The notes beneath the pieces are model-generated. The model searched no databases. It saw only the letters and a list, made by a program, of their open reading frames with translations, and was not told the DNA's origin. DNA of 45,203 nucleotides from a virus: the IMG/VR virus record IMGVR_UViG_3300046507_000889, positions 1 through 45,203 of that record; one strand, written 5' to 3'. Below, in pieces: positions 23,685 to 31,490 of the stretch (within the stretch, counting starts at the first letter, position 1; every line of letters starts with the position of its first letter). The position numbers and the translations under genes are program-made.

Positions 23685-25322
23685 ATGTTCAAGCTGAGCT
23701 TCAATCACAAGCTGGCGGCGCTTGCCCTTGCCGTCGCGGCCGTTGCCGTTGCCATCACGTTCGGCGCGCCCGACGCGTTCGCGCACGCCGTTTCCCTTCA
23801 TGATCATCCGGCGCTTGTGACGGCATCGGCCGCGCTGATCGCGATGCGTTCCGAGCATGCGACGCTGACTCAGTCCGCTGCCGCCAAGTTCGCCGAACTG
23901 AAAGACGGCCTGCCGGCCGATGTCGTCGCGCGGATCAATACCGAACACGCCGAGATCGTGCAGAAAATCGCCGACGTGCAGGCCAAGATTACCGCCGAGG
24001 AAGCCAAGGCGCCGCCGGCAGTGAAGCCCTGGGCGCATGCGTTCTATATGTCGGCAGCCGTCGCCAACATCGAACTTTCGACGCTCAACACCATCGTTGC
24101 CGAAAGCGTCGATCTCGCCGCGGCGAAGGATCGCTTGATCGACGCCATGGCGAAAGCCGGCAACGCCGACAAGCCCGCCGGCAACGGCGCGCGCGCCGAC
24201 GTTGGCACCGAGGCGACCGCCAAGTTTGTCACCGGCGCAACCGCGTCGCTGCTCAACAAGGTGACCATGTTCTCCGACAAGGGCAAGCCGGCCGGCGAGC
24301 GCAACGAGTTTTCCGGGATGAGCCTGCGCGAACTGGCGCGCGTGTCGCTCGATTTGCGCGGCATCCGCAACATTCCCTATGACTCGATGACGATGGTGCA
24401 AATGGCGTTCGCGCCGATCGGGATGGCCGGCGCGCTGTCGACCAGCGATTTCACCAATATCCTCGCGAACGTCGCCAACAAGGCGATGCTCAAGGGCTAT
24501 GAGGAATCGCCCGAGACGTTCGACAAGTGGACCGGCAAGGGCACACTGACGGATTTCAAGGCCGTGTCTCGCGTCGATCTCGGGCTGTTCCCGTCGCTTG
24601 CCAAGGTGCAGGAAGGCGCGGAATACAGCTACGCCAAGATGAGCGACCGTGGCGTGACGCTCATTCTGGCGACTTACGGCAAGATCTTCCCGATCACGCG
24701 GCAGGCGATCATCAACGATGATCTCGGCGCGTTCACCAAGATTCCGGGCAAGATGGGCGGCGCTGCGCGGCGCACGGTCGGCGATCTCGTTTACGGGCTG
24801 CTCACGGCCAATGCGGCGTTCCTGGGCGGCCAGCCACTGTTCCACGCGAGCCGCAACAACCTGATCACTGGCGCCGGGTCGGCGTTCGCGGTGGCGGCGC
24901 TCGACAAGGCCCGCACGGCAATGGGCCGGCAGACCGATCCTGACAACATCAAGCAGGGCCTCAACATCCGCCCGGCTTATTGCCTTGTCCCGATCACCTT
25001 GGAGGGCACGGCGCTGCAAACGTTTGCGTCGCGCGCCGAACCCGGCCAGGAAAACCCGGCTATCGCAAACCGCGTGGCCGGCATGGCCGAGGTGGTTAGC
25101 GAGGCCCGACTCGACACCGCGTCGACTACCGCATGGTATCTCGCCGGCAACCCGGCGCAGTATGACACCATCGAGGTTTCCTACCTCAACGGCGTCGAAA
25201 CCCCGACGCTTGAGCAGAAGGAAGGCTGGAACGTCGACGGCGCCGAAATGAAGGTGCGGCTTGACGCCGGCGTGTCGACGCTGGATTTCCGCGCGCTGCT
25301 CAAGTCGGACGGCAACGGCTAA
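23685..25322 (+). CDS. major capsid protein with N-terminal scaffold-like extension
   Basis: 545 aa from the ATG at 23685, which has GAGGATC upstream; an ATG 12 codons earlier overlaps the terminator. Residues about 175-545 carry a HK97-fold-like/Mu gpT-like capsid (SLRELARVSLDLRGI, SDRGVTLILATYGKIFPITR, GGQPLFHASRNN, AWYLAGNP). Residues about 40-115 are helical and may act as scaffold (EHATLTQSAAAKFAELKDGL). Oddly, residues 1-33 look like a signal peptide (LAALALAVAAVAVAITFGAP then DAFAHA). Position after the protease fits a capsid. Confidence 0.9.
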   Translation: MFKLSFNHKLAALALAVAAVAVAITFGAPDAFAHAVSLHDHPALVTASAALIAMRSEHATLTQSAAAKFAELKDGLPADVVARINTEHAEIVQKIADVQAKITAEEAKAPPAVKPWAHAFYMSAAVANIELSTLNTIVAESVDLAAAKDRLIDAMAKAGNADKPAGNGARADVGTEATAKFVTGATASLLNKVTMFSDKGKPAGERNEFSGMSLRELARVSLDLRGIRNIPYDSMTMVQMAFAPIGMAGALSTSDFTNILANVANKAMLKGYEESPETFDKWTGKGTLTDFKAVSRVDLGLFPSLAKVQEGAEYSYAKMSDRGVTLILATYGKIFPITRQAIINDDLGAFTKIPGKMGGAARRTVGDLVYGLLTANAAFLGGQPLFHASRNNLITGAGSAFAVAALDKARTAMGRQTDPDNIKQGLNIRPAYCLVPITLEGTALQTFASRAEPGQENPAIANRVAGMAEVVSEARLDTASTTAWYLAGNPAQYDTIEVSYLNGVETPTLEQKEGWNVDGAEMKVRLDAGVSTLDFRALLKSDGNG

Positions 25323-25337
25323 TCCACGCCGAGCATC

Positions 25338-25368
25338 AAGAGGCCGTGCCGCTCGCGCGGCCTCTTTT
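25338..25368 (+). terminator. intrinsic terminator after the capsid gene
   Basis: AAGAGGCCG (25338-25346) and CGGCCTCTT (25358-25366) form a perfect 9-bp stem continuing into TTTT. It ends or attenuates capsid transcription before the decoration gene. Confidence 0.85.
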
Positions 25369-25432
25369 GCGTTCCCCCCCAAAATTTCATCAATGCGCGC
25401 ATTGATCCGCGCAAAACGGAGATACCCGAATT

Positions 25433-25762
25433 ATGAAAAACTTTGTGAAACCCGGCGACGTTCTTGAGGCGCCGGCGCCGGCCGGCGGCGTTGTCAGCGG
25501 CGACTTCGCGCTGATCGGGACGATCGGCGGCATCGCGACCGTCACCGCCGCCGATGGCGTGGTTTGCCCGTTCCAGCTTGAGGGCGTGTTTTCTCTGCCC
25601 AAGGCGACCGGCCAAGCGTGGACTCAGGGTGCCGCGCTCTATTGGGACGCCACCGCGAAAAAGTTCACCACTACCTCGGCAGGCAACACCCGCTATGGCT
25701 TCGCGGACGCCGCGGCCTTGGCCGCCGACACGTTCGGTAACGTCAACATCTACCCGCTGTAA
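25433..25762 (+). CDS. DUF2190 family capsid decoration protein
   Basis: 109 aa. Beta-rich with DVLEAPAPAGGVVSGDFALI and VFSLPKATGQAWTQGAALYW, the pattern of DUF2190 proteins that decorate or stabilise capsids next to the capsid gene (gpD-like place). AACGGAG precedes the ATG. Function in this phage is inferred from family and position. Confidence 0.88.
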   Translation: MKNFVKPGDVLEAPAPAGGVVSGDFALIGTIGGIATVTAADGVVCPFQLEGVFSLPKATGQAWTQGAALYWDATAKKFTTTSAGNTRYGFADAAALAADTFGNVNIYPL

Positions 25763-25768
25763 ACGCGC

Positions 25769-26074
25769 ATGAATGTATTCGACGGGTTGCCGGCTGTCTT
25801 TGTCAGAGTGTTCGGCGAACCCGTCGACTACACGCCGGCGGGCGGCGTCACCAAGCGCATTCGTGCGATTTGGAATGAGACGCCGCTTTCCGTGCTGCTC
25901 GGCAATGAAGCGGTCGACGGCAGCAAAACTGAACTGAGTGTTTGGGAAACCGACATCGCGGCGCCGAAAGAGGGCGATGCGGCCGTGCGCGTCAAGAATG
26001 GCAAGCGCATGGTTTTGTCGACGCCGATCATGCCAGACGGCAAGGGCATGATTGTTTGCAATCTTACCGATTGA
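25769..26074 (+). CDS. head-tail joining protein, FII-like
   Basis: 101 aa, 6 bp after the previous stop. VFDGLPAVFVRVFGEPVDYT and a beta-rich body fit the short head-tail connector proteins (lambda gpFII/ATP-binding-sugar-type families) found at this position. Assignment is mainly positional. Confidence 0.72.
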   Translation: MNVFDGLPAVFVRVFGEPVDYTPAGGVTKRIRAIWNETPLSVLLGNEAVDGSKTELSVWETDIAAPKEGDAAVRVKNGKRMVLSTPIMPDGKGMIVCNLTD

Positions 26075-26083
26075 GGTGCGGCT

Positions 26084-26269
26084 ATGGCTCAAAGCATGGG
26101 CAACGTCAATGTGCGCTTGCGCGATCTTTTGTCGACGGTGACGCTAACCGTCACCATGCCGGCCGCGTATGGCGTGCGCGTCGCGCTCGCGTGCGGCCTG
26201 ATCCGCGCCGCTGCTTTCGTGCTCGGCATGAAAGTTTCCATTTTCAAGATCAGGCGGGGCGACGCATAA
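26084..26269 (+). CDS. small hypothetical tail-region protein
   Basis: 61 aa with GAGGTG before the ATG. Contains a mildly hydrophobic stretch (VRVALACGLIRAAAFVLGMK). It may be a small morphogenesis or membrane protein; no family recognised. Confidence 0.65.
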   Translation: MAQSMGNVNVRLRDLLSTVTLTVTMPAAYGVRVALACGLIRAAAFVLGMKVSIFKIRRGDA

Positions 26270-26270
26270 C

Positions 26271-26717
26271 ATGCCGGCGCCGCAACACGCTCGCACGCAA
26301 ATTGCCGATCGGATCAAGGAAATTCTGACCGGGCTGCCGACGACGGGCGACAACGTTTTCAAGGGTCGCACCCGGCCGCTGCCGAAAAATCACCCGCCGC
26401 TGTTGCTGGTGTACGCGCGCAGCGAACAATCCGCGCCCGAGGCAATGGGCATTCTCGGGCGGCGCTTGCGGTTGCGTATTGAGGGCCGCGTGACGATGGC
26501 CGATGTGCCGGACGGCACGCTTGACCAGATCGCGCTTGAGGTTGAGCCGGCGATGGTCGCCGATTTCACGCTAGGCGGATTGGTGCGCGAGGTGACTCTG
26601 ATCTCAACGACGGTCGAAACCGCAGCGCCGGGCGATGCGCAGGCCGGCGAAATCGGCATGGAATACGAAATCTTCTATCGCACGCGCGAGGACGCGCCGG
26701 CGGTAGCCATCAAGTAA
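26271..26717 (+). CDS. minor tail protein U-like (tail terminator)
   Basis: 148 aa. N-terminal helix QIADRIKEILTGLPTTGDNV and the following beta strands (NHPPLLLVYARSEQSA) follow the tail terminator (gpU-like) pattern. It caps the tail tube for joining to the head. Begins 2 bp after the previous stop. Confidence 0.75.
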   Translation: MPAPQHARTQIADRIKEILTGLPTTGDNVFKGRTRPLPKNHPPLLLVYARSEQSAPEAMGILGRRLRLRIEGRVTMADVPDGTLDQIALEVEPAMVADFTLGGLVREVTLISTTVETAAPGDAQAGEIGMEYEIFYRTREDAPAVAIK

Positions 26718-26748
26718 TTTTTTCTCACACCAAAAAGGCGAGGACAGA

Positions 26749-27159
26749 ATGGCGAGCTATCACGGCAAAAACGGACTGGTAAAACTCGGCGCGACCGGCG
26801 GCAGCGCCGCGGTCGCCGAGGTGAAAAAGTTTTCCTGCAAAGCGGTCGCGGCGGTTGCCGACAATACGGCGATGGGCGACGGCTGGAAAACCCATATCGA
26901 GGGCGAAACCGTCAACAGTTGGTCCGGCTCGCTCGATTGCAACTATGATCATACCGACACCAACGGCCAAGTTGCGCTTGTGATCGGCGCATCCGTCACG
27001 CTCAATCTTTATCCCGAGGGTGCGCCGAGCGCCGCGCACTATCTGACGGGCAAGGCAACCATTACCGGGATCGATACCGGCGCGGATTCCAATTCGGCCG
27101 TGTCGCGCAGCTTCTCGTTTGAGGGCAACGGCGCGCTCGCCTGGGCAGTGCTGGCGTAA
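26749..27159 (+). CDS. major tail tube protein
   Basis: 136 aa, with AAGGCGAGG before the ATG. Beta-rich tail tube fold: VEVKKFSCKAVAAV-like strand, then VNSWSGSLDCNYDHTDTNGQ and a C-terminal strand SRSFSFEGNGALAWAV. Forms the stacked rings of the tail. Position before the G/GT genes supports it. Confidence 0.88.
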   Translation: MASYHGKNGLVKLGATGGSAAVAEVKKFSCKAVAAVADNTAMGDGWKTHIEGETVNSWSGSLDCNYDHTDTNGQVALVIGASVTLNLYPEGAPSAAHYLTGKATITGIDTGADSNSAVSRSFSFEGNGALAWAVLA

Positions 27160-27239
27160 AACGATCCCAACACGCGCGCGCACAAAAAAAGCCGCGCGCG
27201 TTCCCATCCATTCGAAAAAAACCGGGACTCGATCGCAAA

Positions 27240-27575
27240 ATGTCTGATCAGACGAATAAGTATCTCGCCGCCGCGACCGCGCACTACCGATCGCTCGGCA
27301 CGCCATCCGCCAAAATTCCGGAATGGATTGTTGAAGGCGTGCCGCTCGAAATCTTCTGGACTCCGCTCAATGGCGTTGAGCGTGATGAGATTTTCGATGG
27401 TTCGGTCAAAGACCTTGAAGTTTTCATGCTCAAGGCGCTGACGGCCGACAAACAGAAAATGTTCACGCTTGCCGACAAGCCGGCTTTGCAGCGCCTTGTC
27501 GCGCCGCAGATCATCACCCGCGTCGCGCAACAGATGATGGCGCTGCCGACGCCGGCGGACGTTGAAAAAAACTAA
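27240..27575 (+). CDS. tail assembly chaperone gpG-like
   Basis: 111 aa, first product of the G/GT locus. Contains VEGVPLEIFWTPLNGVERDE and ends PTPADVEKN. Binds the tape measure protein during tail assembly by family knowledge. A hairpin of CGCGCG arms lies at about 27171-27205 just upstream. Ends in the slippery sequence described next. Confidence 0.85.
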   Translation: MSDQTNKYLAAATAHYRSLGTPSAKIPEWIVEGVPLEIFWTPLNGVERDEIFDGSVKDLEVFMLKALTADKQKMFTLADKPALQRLVAPQIITRVAQQMMALPTPADVEKN

Positions 27576-27721
27576 GAGGCGATCCCGAGCGCCAGGTTTG
27601 GTTTGCGCTCGCGGATCGCATGGGGCGGCCTGTCTGTGAATTGCAGGCGGTGATGCCAATCACCGAGTTCATGGAATGGATCGCTTTTTTCAAAATTCGG
27701 AAAGAGCAGACGGAAAGTTGA
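27240..27721 (+). CDS. tail assembly chaperone gpGT-like, made by -1 frameshift
   Basis: Reading join(27240..27572, 27572..27721) gives a 160-aa fusion. The extension begins LRGDPERQVWFALADRMGRP and ends FFKIRKEQTES, and carries the T domain signature (WFALADRMGRPV, ITEFMEWIAFF) seen in siphophage tail chaperones. Its stop is 3 bp before the tape measure start. The lambda slippery site GGGAAAG is replaced by AAAAAAC. Confidence 0.9.
27566..27572 (+). other. -1 frameshift slippery site A AAA AAC
   Basis: The heptamer sits in the correct phase (GA-A AAA AAC TAA), directly before the zero-frame stop at 27573-27575. The -1 frame from 27572 stays open for 49 codons and encodes a conserved-looking T domain. 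Confidence 0.9.
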
Positions 27722-27724
27722 TCG

Positions 27725-29806
27725 ATGGCCGGTGCAGAGGTTCTTCCAGTCGTATTGGACGGCGAGGACAAAACCGGCAGCATGTGGGCATCTTTCACCC
27801 GCAATGCCAAGGGCGGCCAGAGCGTCATTGAGCAGCTGAAAGGCGCGCTTGCGGGGCTGGAAACCGGCAACACCTCGGCGTTGTCAAGCCTCGGCACCGC
27901 CGCGCGCCTGTTGGCAAATCCGTATGCCGCTGCGGCGGCGTTTGTGCTCGGCGTCGGCGCTGCCGGCATCAAGACGGCGCATGATCTTTCGCTTGTCGGC
28001 GCGGCGGCGGATGAGATCAAAACCAAGGCGTCATACGTCGAAGCCTTGGGCGATGCGTTGAAAAAAGTCGGCGGCGACTCCAGCGTTGCGATCGATGGCC
28101 TGAAAAATCTGCGCTCGCAAGTCGACACGCAATCGCGCGATGGCGGCTATCTCAACAAGCTTTTTATGCTCAACGGCAGTTCGTTGACCGATGCTGCCGG
28201 TAAGCTGAAAACCATTGAACAGATTTACGCTGAGATCGGCGGCTTTATCCTTAAAGCCCATGACGGCACGCAACGGCTGGAAATCGCGACCAATGCCTAC
28301 GGCTCGCAAGCCGCGCCGTTGATGGTGAAAGCGATTCAGGCCGGCGCCGACTCGCTCACGAAAATCACGAAAGCCGATATCGATCCGCTGATCCGGCAGA
28401 GCCAGGAGCTTGAAAAGGTTTGGATTAGCATCAGCCGCGAGGGTGATGGTTGGTTCGGCAAACTGTTGAAAGCCAATTCCGAGGCCGTCAGTTACAGCGC
28501 GTTGTTTTGGGCGTCGACCGTTGGCCGGTCGAAGCGTGCCGCCGAGGGCCTGTATCTCGCCGACAATCCCAACGCCCACCGCACCATGGACGCCGGTGCG
28601 GCGGACTCGTTCTATAATGCCGTTGGGGTCCCGTCGACAATTACGCCGTCGACGACGGTTATCGACAAAGCGACCGTAGCAACCGCCAAGCAAACTGCCG
28701 AGGTTCGCGCGCAGGCCGCCGCGGTCGATCTCGGCGCCGGCTCACTGGCGCGGCTGCAGACGCAAGCCAAGCTGCTCGCGGTGGCGGAAGAGTCGGGCAT
28801 CCCGCTAACCCAAACGCTGCGCGACAAGATCGGCGGCTTGGCGACCGATGCCGGCAATGCCGCAGCTGCGCTTGCCAAGGCCAAGGTTGCGAGTGAAACG
28901 GCGTTCGATCGCAAGACGATTTTCATATCGCCGGAAGATAAGAAAATCGCCGAGCAACTAAAGGGCCTGTACGGCACGGATGTGCCGCGCGCGCTTGCCA
29001 GCACGGAAGCGGCGGCGCTGCGCGTTAACAGCGCATTGAAGTTCGGCCGCGACGTTGGCTTTGAACGCGGCGCGGCGTTTCTGACGCCGGAAGATAAGCA
29101 GATCGCCGAACAACTGCGCGGCCTGTACGGCACGGATATCCCGGCGGCGCTTAATAGTTCGGAGGCCGGCGCGCTTCGCCTTAACAACGTGTTCAAGGAG
29201 ATATCCAACACCGGCCAGGACGTAAACCGCGGCGTGTTTGTGGATTTCACCACAAACTTGCGCAATGGCGTTCAATGGCTCGATAATCTGAAATCCACCG
29301 GCCTCAACGCGCTCGGCAAGATTTCGGACAAGCTGGCGTCGATGGCGGCGGATGGCTTGTGGAAAGCCGCGTTCGGCGGCAACGGCAATTGGCTGAGCAG
29401 CGTCGCCAGTATGTTCGGCATCGGCGGCGGCGGCGTCAATGCGAACGGTTCAATTACCGGTGCGGTCGGCGCAACGTCGGTTGGCGGCGCGCCGCTTGTT
29501 GGTGCCTTTGCCGATGGCACTAACAATGCGCCGGGCGGATGGTCGATAGTCGGCGAGCGCGGCCCCGAGATCATGAACGTCCCGAAAGGCGCGCAAGTCT
29601 TTCCTAACGGCCAAATCCCGGATTTTGGCTCTGGTGATTCCTCGCAGTTGGTTATGCAGGATAACCGAACCATAAATATCGGTTCTGGTGCGTCGCAAGA
29701 GACGGTCGCCACATTGCAGAGCGCGCTCGCGCAGGATCGTCGCGACCGATACGCCGATACGGTCAAGATCGTAGCAGACGCCAGGCAGCGCGGGATTCTC
29801 AAATGA
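27725..29806 (+). CDS. tail tape measure protein
   Basis: 693 aa. Hydrophobic Ala/Gly-rich helices about 45-110 and a C-terminal part with GGWSIVGERGPEIMNVPKGA, the tape-measure end motif, followed by a basic helix. It sets tail length and helps DNA ejection. Residues about 401-505 carry an imperfect two-copy repeat. The ATG at 27725 follows the GT stop. Shorter than lambda gpH (853 aa), so the tail is likely shorter. Confidence 0.93.
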   Translation: MAGAEVLPVVLDGEDKTGSMWASFTRNAKGGQSVIEQLKGALAGLETGNTSALSSLGTAARLLANPYAAAAAFVLGVGAAGIKTAHDLSLVGAAADEIKTKASYVEALGDALKKVGGDSSVAIDGLKNLRSQVDTQSRDGGYLNKLFMLNGSSLTDAAGKLKTIEQIYAEIGGFILKAHDGTQRLEIATNAYGSQAAPLMVKAIQAGADSLTKITKADIDPLIRQSQELEKVWISISREGDGWFGKLLKANSEAVSYSALFWASTVGRSKRAAEGLYLADNPNAHRTMDAGAADSFYNAVGVPSTITPSTTVIDKATVATAKQTAEVRAQAAAVDLGAGSLARLQTQAKLLAVAEESGIPLTQTLRDKIGGLATDAGNAAAALAKAKVASETAFDRKTIFISPEDKKIAEQLKGLYGTDVPRALASTEAAALRVNSALKFGRDVGFERGAAFLTPEDKQIAEQLRGLYGTDIPAALNSSEAGALRLNNVFKEISNTGQDVNRGVFVDFTTNLRNGVQWLDNLKSTGLNALGKISDKLASMAADGLWKAAFGGNGNWLSSVASMFGIGGGGVNANGSITGAVGATSVGGAPLVGAFADGTNNAPGGWSIVGERGPEIMNVPKGAQVFPNGQIPDFGSGDSSQLVMQDNRTINIGSGASQETVATLQSALAQDRRDRYADTVKIVADARQRGILK
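28925..29180 (+). repeat. 156-bp imperfect duplication inside the tape measure gene
   Basis: Two copies of a 52-residue block with PEDKKIAEQLKGLYGTDVPR in the first and PEDKQIAEQLRGLYGTDIPA in the second, 156 bp apart (ccggaagataag at 28931 and 29087). A clean in-phase duplication of a tape-measure module. Confidence 0.85.
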
Positions 29807-30447
29807 CCATTATCTATCCGCGCCCGTTCCCGACGCTGCGGTTTAACAACTGCGATTTCGCGCTTGTGCGAGTCGACGCGGTTAACCGCAGCCTTGGCGG
29901 CAATATCGACGCCTTTGAGTTGGCCGAACCTTATTGGTCAATGAATGCGGCGACCGTCAATCTTAGCATTGCCGATCGCGGCCGTTGGCAGGCATGGGCG
30001 GCGTCACTCAAGGGATCGAAAACGTTTTACGCGTTCGACCCTGACAAGGTTTACCCGGCTGCCTACGGGCCGGCGGTGTTGAACCTGATCCGCTACGGCG
30101 GCGGCGCGTTCGACGGCACCGCGACGTTGACCGCGACCGCGCCGGGAACGATTTCGCTTTCGGATCTTCCGGCAAATTTCGCGCATACCTGGGGCGATCA
30201 TGTTTCGATCGGCATGAGCGGCGGCGGCCGGTCGCTGCATGTCATCCAGGCGGATGCCGCCGGCGGTGCAGGCGGAACGTCGACGGTTGCAGTTGAGCCT
30301 CCCGTCATCGCCGACGCCGATTTTACGGCGGCGGTGCAGTTGGTTCGGCCGACTTGCATCATGAAATTGGTGCCGGGTTCATTCAAGGCGCCGGGTAGCG
30401 GCCTCGCCGCGCCGGTTTCATTCCAGGGCGTACAGCCCAGGCGTTGA
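29803..30447 (+). CDS. minor tail protein (M-like / distal tail region)
   Basis: 214 aa, ATGA overlap with the tape measure stop. Beta-rich with PRPFPTLRFNNCDFALVRVD and a middle Gly/Ala-rich segment. Position corresponds to lambda gpM. No closer family recognised. Confidence 0.7.
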   Translation: MTIIYPRPFPTLRFNNCDFALVRVDAVNRSLGGNIDAFELAEPYWSMNAATVNLSIADRGRWQAWAASLKGSKTFYAFDPDKVYPAAYGPAVLNLIRYGGGAFDGTATLTATAPGTISLSDLPANFAHTWGDHVSIGMSGGGRSLHVIQADAAGGAGGTSTVAVEPPVIADADFTAAVQLVRPTCIMKLVPGSFKAPGSGLAAPVSFQGVQPRR

Positions 30448-30457
30448 AGGTTCCAGC

Positions 30458-31090
30458 ATGAAATCATATGATCCGACGACGCAAGCCAAGCTTGACGCCG
30501 GCGAGCTCGCCGAGCGCGATATGATCCTTTTCGATTTTGGCGCCGATGGCTTGCACGGGTTTTGGACTGGCGCTGCCGTTCTCAATTATAACGGCGTCGA
30601 TTACATTCCATCCGGCCGCTTGTTCAAGCTTAACGCTATCGGCGGTTCTGCGGACCTTGCGTCAATCGCGGTGACAGGTTCGATCTCGGCTGTGCCGGAT
30701 AGCGCATTGACGCCGGATGTTTTGGCGTCGATCGAAAACTATGCGTGGCATCAAAGCCCGGTTGTCATCAGCAAGGTCTATATTGACCTTGACACTCGCG
30801 CTCTCATTTCGGTTGAGCGAATTTACCGCGGCTACTTCGACAAGCTTGATCATGATGAGCAGGCTGGCGGCGGTTACACGCTAACGCCGTATTTCGAATC
30901 GAAGTCACGCGATCATATGAAGCGCGGCTGGCGCGTCCGCGGCGACGCCGATCAGCGGCGCGTCAAGGCGACTGATGGCGGGCTGCGCTATGTTGCGGTT
31001 GCCGGCAATCAGGAAATAAAGTGGGGCCAGATTGTCACCACGGCGGCGGCGAGCAGCCTGCCGTCAACCATTGCGGCGGCCGTTACATGA
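30458..31090 (+). CDS. minor tail protein (L-like, DUF2163-type place)
   Basis: 210 aa. KLDAGELAERDMILFDFGAD and NYNGVDYIPSGRLFKLNAIG fit the family of tail tip proteins placed between M-like and NlpC/P60-like genes. Homology by eye; name by position. Confidence 0.7.
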   Translation: MKSYDPTTQAKLDAGELAERDMILFDFGADGLHGFWTGAAVLNYNGVDYIPSGRLFKLNAIGGSADLASIAVTGSISAVPDSALTPDVLASIENYAWHQSPVVISKVYIDLDTRALISVERIYRGYFDKLDHDEQAGGGYTLTPYFESKSRDHMKRGWRVRGDADQRRVKATDGGLRYVAVAGNQEIKWGQIVTTAAASSLPSTIAAAVT

Positions 31091-31488
31091 GGTTGCCGAC
31101 ATGGCCGGAAAACCTCGCCGAGGCAATCGCGGGGCATCAAGCGCGGCCGTTCGAATGGGGCGCGTCGGATTGCCTGATCTTTCCGCTTGAATGCGTCCGC
31201 GCCGTCACGGCGCGCGATCTCTTGCATTTATGCGGCGAATACGGCTCGCGGCTTGCCGCGTATCGGCGACTGCAGGCGCTCGGGTTCGAAACGATCGCGG
31301 ATGCGTTCGCGGCGCATTTCCCGGAAATTCACCCCGCGATGATGGGCCGTGGCGATCTCGCGACGGTGCTTGAAGATGGCGCCGTGTGCGGCGCCGTCTG
31401 TGTTGGTGCGGGCCTCGCCGGCAAGGCGATCGGCGGCTTGTCTTTCATCCCTCGCGCGCGAGCGCAGCGGGCTTTCAAAGTAGAGTAA
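31087..31488 (+). CDS. NlpC/P60-like or DUF6950 tail tip protein (K-like)
   Basis: 133 aa, start overlapping the previous stop as ATGA. The motif FEWGASDCLIFPLECVRAVT has the Cys of a papain-like/NlpC tail protein (W-G-x-x-D-C). It probably acts on peptidoglycan or in tip assembly. The His and third catalytic residue are not clear, as in DUF6950 proteins. Confidence 0.8.
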   Translation: MRLPTWPENLAEAIAGHQARPFEWGASDCLIFPLECVRAVTARDLLHLCGEYGSRLAAYRRLQALGFETIADAFAAHFPEIHPAMMGRGDLATVLEDGAVCGAVCVGAGLAGKAIGGLSFIPRARAQRAFKVE

Positions 31489-31490
31489 TC

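Noticed and set aside
23613-25382. 589-codon open frame antisense to the capsid gene
   Set aside because: High-GC third positions leave long antisense frames open; the sense frame is a clear capsid protein, and the antisense composition (His/Arg/Gly-rich) is typical of a shadow.
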